Below are positions 52,852 through 56,668 of a stretch of DNA of 56,668 bases, in pieces (the first letter of the stretch is position 1; each line of letters begins with the position of its first letter). The stretch covers positions 1 through 56,668 of the forward strand of contig JASHPG010000113.1 of NCBI GenBank assembly GCA_030038275.1. The letters run 5' to 3'. A program made the position numbers and the translations under genes. Under the pieces are notes generated by a model. It made no database searches, was not told where the DNA came from, and saw only the letters and a list, made by a program, of their open reading frames with translations. The stretch comes from Candidatus Acidiferrales bacterium. GTDB lineage: Bacteria > Acidobacteriota > Terriglobia > Acidiferrales > UBA7541.

Positions 52852-54081
52852 CTATGGGCCGTCGGGCAGAGCGCGCGGATTGAAATTCGTGTCCACGGCC
52901 GGCGTGGTGCAGGGAGTGGCGGAGTTCGAAGGACAGACGTTTCCGAGGGCGCCGGTGAAATCGCCGGGCTGCGCGAGACCCACGAGAGGCTCGGCGTAGA
53001 TCCAGTAGTTGTGGCCGACCGGGAGGCGCTCGACATCGAACGAGCCGTCGAACTGCGGCATCGCGCTTGGATTGGAGGAGTTGCAACTCCAGCCGCCGAA
53101 CGTTCCCGCGATTACCGATCCGGTGGCGGCGTCCACGGCGACGACGTGCGCACCGAAAATTCCGGTGACGGAAGCGCCTGGGTACGGCTGGGGAAGCGTT
53201 GCCAATGCAAAGGGATTGGCCGGCAGAACTTGGCCGCGAATCGCGCCGACGTTCACGGCGTCGTTCGGATCGGGATACAACATGCGGATGCCGGTGCGAT
53301 CGTCGTCCGAAAGTTGGCCGTCGGGAGCATTTGCGCTGGGGCGCGTGCCGAGGAACTGGCCGGGAGGCGGAGCGTACGGGAACATCACGGCGCGCCAAAC
53401 GGCGGAGTGGTCGAGTCCGAACCAATGGCCCAGTTCATGGGTGAGAAGCGATTCCAGATCGTAGGCGCCTTGACCTTGGGTGGTGGAGAGAGCGCCCGGA
53501 GTGGCGAAGGTGGCCTGACCGTCGTTGCGGAAGAGCGTGTCGGCGTCCAGGATTTGTCCAGCGAAGGCTGCCGGAGGTGCGGAACCGACCGACGCGCCCG
53601 GCGCATTCGCGGTGATTACTCGGGTGACTGCCAGCACGCCGGTGGTGAATGCGGCGCTGGATTGGTTGAAGCAGATGGTATTCAGGCCGTCGATGTTGCT
53701 TTCGGAATCGTTGGAGCAAACGTTCGCAGCGCTCACGCGCGTTAGCGGGCCGATCACGCCGGGATAATTTGTCGCGTTGAAGGTTGTGCCGGACACGCCG
53801 GACCATGCGGCGAAGGCGGCGGCAATGGTGTTCTCGATTTCCGTAAGCTGGGCGGCGGAGTTTTGCGCGGCTACCGTAAGGATGGTTACTGGCGCGAGCG
53901 GCAGGGATGTGCTCCAGCGGCGATTGAGCGGCTGCGCGGCGGAAATGTCCCAGCGCTCGAGCACAGGGCAGCCACCGGCGGCAGGCAAAGTCAAATCGGC
54001 CAGGTAGCCGCTGGCGGGTTGAGTGGCAAACGTGGCGAGGAAGATCGCGGCGGCAGCCGCCAATTTAGTTGGGCGCGTCAT
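52852..54081 (-). CDS. Secreted metzincin (matrixin-like) protease
   Basis: A 409-residue secreted zinc protease. The signal peptide is TKLAAAAAIFLATFATQPAS with cleavage about residue 27. The zinc site HELGHWFGLDHS is a complete HExxHxxGxxH motif, and VMFPYAPPPG supplies the Met-turn. The C-terminal 130 residues contain beta-sandwich features (GAIRGQVLPAN, ASVTGIFGAHVVAVDAATG). I start at the ATG at 54081, overlapping the upstream gene in ATGA; the open frame extends to 54468 but without similarity. It is the last gene of the Ig-repeat operon. Confidence 0.86.
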   Translation of the reverse strand: MTRPTKLAAAAAIFLATFATQPASGYLADLTLPAAGGCPVLERWDISAAQPLNRRWSTSLPLAPVTILTVAAQNSAAQLTEIENTIAAAFAAWSGVSGTTFNATNYPGVIGPLTRVSAANVCSNDSESNIDGLNTICFNQSSAAFTTGVLAVTRVITANAPGASVGSAPPAAFAGQILDADTLFRNDGQATFATPGALSTTQGQGAYDLESLLTHELGHWFGLDHSAVWRAVMFPYAPPPGQFLGTRPSANAPDGQLSDDDRTGIRMLYPDPNDAVNVGAIRGQVLPANPFALATLPQPYPGASVTGIFGAHVVAVDAATGSVIAGTFGGWSCNSSNPSAMPQFDGSFDVERLPVGHNYWIYAEPLVGLAQPGDFTGALGNVCPSNSATPCTTPAVDTNFNPRALPDGP

Positions 54082-54659
54082 GGCCGTGGGATCCCCGCGG
54101 TTTGCAAAGCCGCTTCGATTTGGCCGTGAAGCGCTTGGAGCGGCATGTTGCGAACGCCGGTCGCTCGAAAGCGCCGCGTGACGGGATCGAATGTAGCGAA
54201 TGACGCGGTGTCCTGCGTAACGAGCGCCCGCGAATGGGATGCATCGCGCCTGATGCGGAAGGTGCCTTGTTCCCAGCTCACCACAGACCAATCGCCATGG
54301 TGGGTCGGCTCGAGGAGCAGAACGACCTCTTCGCCGGGACGGAAACGCGGGACGCCCGCGACATGCGAGGTGATGTCTCCCATCGTGCCGCCGAGCAGCC
54401 GTACGGTGATTTGCGGCCGCGCGTTGCCACGCCAGGTGTCTTCCACGCGAAAGGACGTGAAGGTCCATATCTCACCGGCGTCGAGAGCGACGGAGTTTGC
54501 GACGCATTGCGCCTGGACGATCAAGGGAGCGGCCTGAGCCATTTTCGCGAGGGACATGAGCTGAAGCGTCGTCGCACCGGCTGGCGTGGCAAGCAAGACC
54601 GCAAGGACAAACCATGCCGCCGCTCGGATGCACTGAAAATTCATTCGCGGGCACATCAT
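54078..54659 (-). CDS. Small secreted protein, unrecognised
   Basis: A 193-residue protein with a Sec signal (AAAWFVLAVLLATPAGA). The mature part begins TTLQLMSLAKMAQAAPLIVQ, then alternates strands: WTFTSFRVEDTWRGNARPQ, ITVRLLGGTMGD, PGEEVVLLLEP. This is a small beta-barrel/OB-like plan seen in secreted proteins of Acidobacteriota without known role. The ATG at 54659 overlaps the lipoprotein stop in ATGA, with GGAGG in the last codons of that gene as its ribosome-binding site; a second ATG follows immediately. The overlap with the protease gene suggests that the two are made together. Confidence 0.7.
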   Translation of the reverse strand: MMCPRMNFQCIRAAAWFVLAVLLATPAGATTLQLMSLAKMAQAAPLIVQAQCVANSVALDAGEIWTFTSFRVEDTWRGNARPQITVRLLGGTMGDITSHVAGVPRFRPGEEVVLLLEPTHHGDWSVVSWEQGTFRIRRDASHSRALVTQDTASFATFDPVTRRFRATGVRNMPLQALHGQIEAALQTAGIPRP

Positions 54660-56668
54660 TTCACCTCCAAAACACCGGTGGCAACGGCGCGATCGTTATT
54701 GAGAGTAGTGATGAACAGCGTGCGCACGCCCGGCTGGGTGGTGCTGGAAATTTGCAAATCGAGTTCGATCATGTTGGGAAGAAGGCCGGTGACGGCGGAG
54801 GGCGTGACGCCGATGTCGTCGCTGGCCAGCGCGCCGCCAGGCCCGCTAAACGCGTACGTGAAAGTGGGGTCGAGTCCGGTGCCGTGAACGCAGATGCTCA
54901 CGATGGAGGATCCGGACGCCGGGCGCGTGACTTCGAACGATGAACCCTGAATTTCGCAACTGTTTGGACCGAGCAAGTAGCCGACGAAATCCACGTTGAT
55001 CGGAGAGGATTCGGCCGCAGTGGTTGGCTCGGTGACGACGATAAGATTTCCATCTGAGAGAGGTTGCGAGGAGGTGAGCGAGATGGTCGCAGCCGACACA
55101 TCAAAGGGCGCGACGACAAATGGCACAGGATTGGAAAGCGGCGAGGGATTGCCGGGATTCTGCACCTGCACGGTGAGCGTAGCGGCCGTCTGCGCATCCG
55201 CGGGATTCAGGACAGTGGTACAGGAGGTTGCGGTGGCGCAGGTGGTGGCACGCGGCGAGCCATCGAGCAAAATCACGGAAGCGCCCGTGCCGCTGCCAGC
55301 GATGAAGCCGATGCCCTTTACTTCGAGCGGGAAGCTTTCCGCCACGCCTGCCATTACGCTCGATGGAAGCAGAGATTCAATGGCGGGTCCGCTAGTGATC
55401 GCCACGACGGCGGTTGCGGACTTCGTGGAATCCGCCGCGCTGGTGGCGATAACGGCAATCGAATTTGGCGATGGAGCGGTGGAAGGAGCCGTGTATAACC
55501 CGGTGGCGCTGATGGAGCCGCATGCTGCTCCCGCGCATCCCTGGCCGCTCACGGCACTCTGAACGCTCCAGGTCACGTTCGAGTTGATGCTATTCGCGAC
55601 CGCAGCGGTGAATTGCAAAGTGCTAAGTTTTGCGCCGGATGGAGGAAGAAAGGCATACGCCGGCGAGATCGAGACGCCGACGGGGCCTTTCGGCACGAAA
55701 ATCGTGACGCTGGCACTGCCGCCCTTGGTGGGATCGGCATTGCTCGTGGCGGTGAGCGTGACCGGATTCACCGACGGCGCTGTGGCGGGCGCGACGTAAT
55801 CCACCGAGCCGGATTGCGGAGCATTGGGCGCGATGCACGGGTTCGATCCGGTCGTGCAGATTTCTCCCACCGCGGCATCCCCATCGGGGACACCGTTGAC
55901 GGCCCAGGTGACCGTCGTATCAGGTGAGTTCGTAACTGTGGCTGCAAACGATTGGCGCTGGCTTAGCGACAACGTTACCACGCTGGGCGTCACAGCGACG
56001 GCCACTTGGCTTGCAATCGTGACGGTAGCGGACGCGCTCGATGAGCCTCCGCCAGTGACCGCGCTGGCGGTGGCATGGATGGTCACCGTGCTGTTGGGGG
56101 GATCGTCTGCCGGCGCGGTGTAGAACGCCGATGTTACGCTGGTTGATGCGATAATTCCCAAGCCGGAATTTCCACCGACGATTCCATTCACGTCCCACGA
56201 GATCGTGGCGTTGCCGGCCAGGCAAAACGTTGCCGAGAATGCCTGCGTCTGGCCGAGCGCTACCGTTGCTGTGGAAGGGGAAATCGCAGATGCGGCGCCG
56301 CACGTGATGTTCACGCTGGCGCTCGCGGACTTAGTCGAGTCGGCCACGCTTGTGGCGGTGACGGTGACCGTCGAAGGGGTGGGCACGGTGGACGGAGCCG
56401 TGTAGAGCGCCGTGGTGGAACTGTTTACCGCGATCATGCCGATACTCGCGTTGCCGCCAGTGACCCCGTTTACGCTCCAGGTGACCTCCGCGCTTTGGCC
56501 GCCATTGCCGCTGACCGCGACGGTAAATTCCTGCGCGCCTCCGGCCGGCACGCCCGCGCTCGCTGGCGTAATCGTGACTGTGATTCCCTGCGACGGCGGA
56601 GGAGGAGGATTTTGGTTTGGCGGAGTTCCTGCGGTTCCGCAGCCCGCAGAGAGGACCGCGGCGACAAC
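54656..56668 (-). CDS. Ig-like repeat lipoprotein, 5' end beyond window
   Basis: The frame is open to the window edge; the first visible residues VVAAVLSAGCGTAGTPP form the end of a lipoprotein signal with Cys in AGC, so only the first part of the signal is missing. A Pro-rich linker leads to four Ig-like (Big_2-like) repeats of about 90-100 residues; their ends read LYTAPSTVPTPSTVTVTATS, FYTAPADDPPNSTVTIHAT, DYVAPATAPSVNPVTLTATS and LYTAPSTAPSPNSIAVIATS. After these an IPT/TIG-like domain starts near ESLLPSSVMAGVAESF. The C-terminal part has PLSDGNLIVVTEP and ends VLEVK. Surface-anchored and probably adhesive. It is the first gene of a three-gene operon with the secreted protein and the protease. 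Confidence 0.85.
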   Translation of the reverse strand, partial: VVAAVLSAGCGTAGTPPNQNPPPPPSQGITVTITPASAGVPAGGAQEFTVAVSGNGGQSAEVTWSVNGVTGGNASIGMIAVNSSTTALYTAPSTVPTPSTVTVTATSVADSTKSASASVNITCGAASAISPSTATVALGQTQAFSATFCLAGNATISWDVNGIVGGNSGLGIIASTSVTSAFYTAPADDPPNSTVTIHATASAVTGGGSSSASATVTIASQVAVAVTPSVVTLSLSQRQSFAATVTNSPDTTVTWAVNGVPDGDAAVGEICTTGSNPCIAPNAPQSGSVDYVAPATAPSVNPVTLTATSNADPTKGGSASVTIFVPKGPVGVSISPAYAFLPPSGAKLSTLQFTAAVANSINSNVTWSVQSAVSGQGCAGAACGSISATGLYTAPSTAPSPNSIAVIATSAADSTKSATAVVAITSGPAIESLLPSSVMAGVAESFPLEVKGIGFIAGSGTGASVILLDGSPRATTCATATSCTTVLNPADAQTAATLTVQVQNPGNPSPLSNPVPFVVAPFDVSAATISLTSSQPLSDGNLIVVTEPTTAAESSPINVDFVGYLLGPNSCEIQGSSFEVTRPASGSSIVSICVHGTGLDPTFTYAFSGPGGALASDDIGVTPSAVTGLLPNMIELDLQISSTTQPGVRTLFITTLNNDRAVATGVLEVK

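Noticed and set aside
1..56668. tRNA, rRNA, CRISPR or prophage content
   Set aside because: Intergenic regions were read for clover-leaf ends, regular spaced repeats and phage genes; none was convincing. A covariance-model scan could still find a tRNA that was missed by eye.

Overview
The window is a 56.7-kb piece of a GC-rich bacterial chromosome, most probably from an Acidobacteriota member. This is inferred from three things: the VWFA-related protein of the type common in that phylum, an MXAN_5187-like protein, and the mix of overlapping biosynthetic operons, stacked Ig-like repeat lipoproteins and dispersed intergenic palindromes. No rRNA, tRNA, CRISPR array, prophage or intact insertion sequence was recognised by reading.

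Positions 1-15.6 kb (all minus strand) are amino-acid biosynthesis. A tightly overlapped his operon (hisI-G-D-C-B-H-F-A) is preceded by a previously unlisted 23-residue leader peptide with five His codons and an attenuator hairpin; the leader appears to be leaderless. An aspartate kinase lies downstream and is cut by the window edge. Upstream of his lie a membrane protein and the succinylase-type lysine/DAP cluster dapE-dapB-dapA-dapD, then a PhyH-type dioxygenase interrupted by an in-frame UGA, and an ABC-F ATPase. lysA follows on the plus strand, coupled to a sirohaem-type dehydrogenase.

Positions 18-24.7 kb hold purH-hemD, an MXAN_5187-like protein, selA, larB, a decayed REP-associated transposase and rpmE. 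Positions 24.8-36.3 kb hold a double-length ThyX, an aromatic-ring oxygenase group (intradiol dioxygenase, MetE-like protein, FAD monooxygenase), a DEAD-box helicase, a molybdenum hydroxylase pair (iorAB-like, Tat-exported) and a secreted DUF8021-like protein. Two paralogous 40-43 residue membrane proteins lie at 36.6-37.0 kb.

Positions 37-47 kb contain a CPBP protease, a DksA/TraR-type regulator behind a near-consensus promoter, ComF, an HNH nuclease and a seven-gene minus-strand operon: moaD-moaE fusion, VWA protein, suhB-like phosphatase, queA, metallophosphoesterase, a membrane-anchored protein and a PD-(D/E)XK-like protein. The MoaDE fusion could serve cofactor supply for the molybdenum hydroxylase.

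Positions 47-56.7 kb are more accessory: a Gly/His-rich exported protein, a MATE exporter, DinB, YbjQ-like and PilZ proteins, and an operon of an Ig-repeat lipoprotein, a small secreted protein and a metzincin protease. The intergenic spaces here carry dispersed inverted and direct repeats. Starts were chosen from ribosome-binding sites, overlaps and family length. Domain assignments rest on motif recognition, not on database searches.
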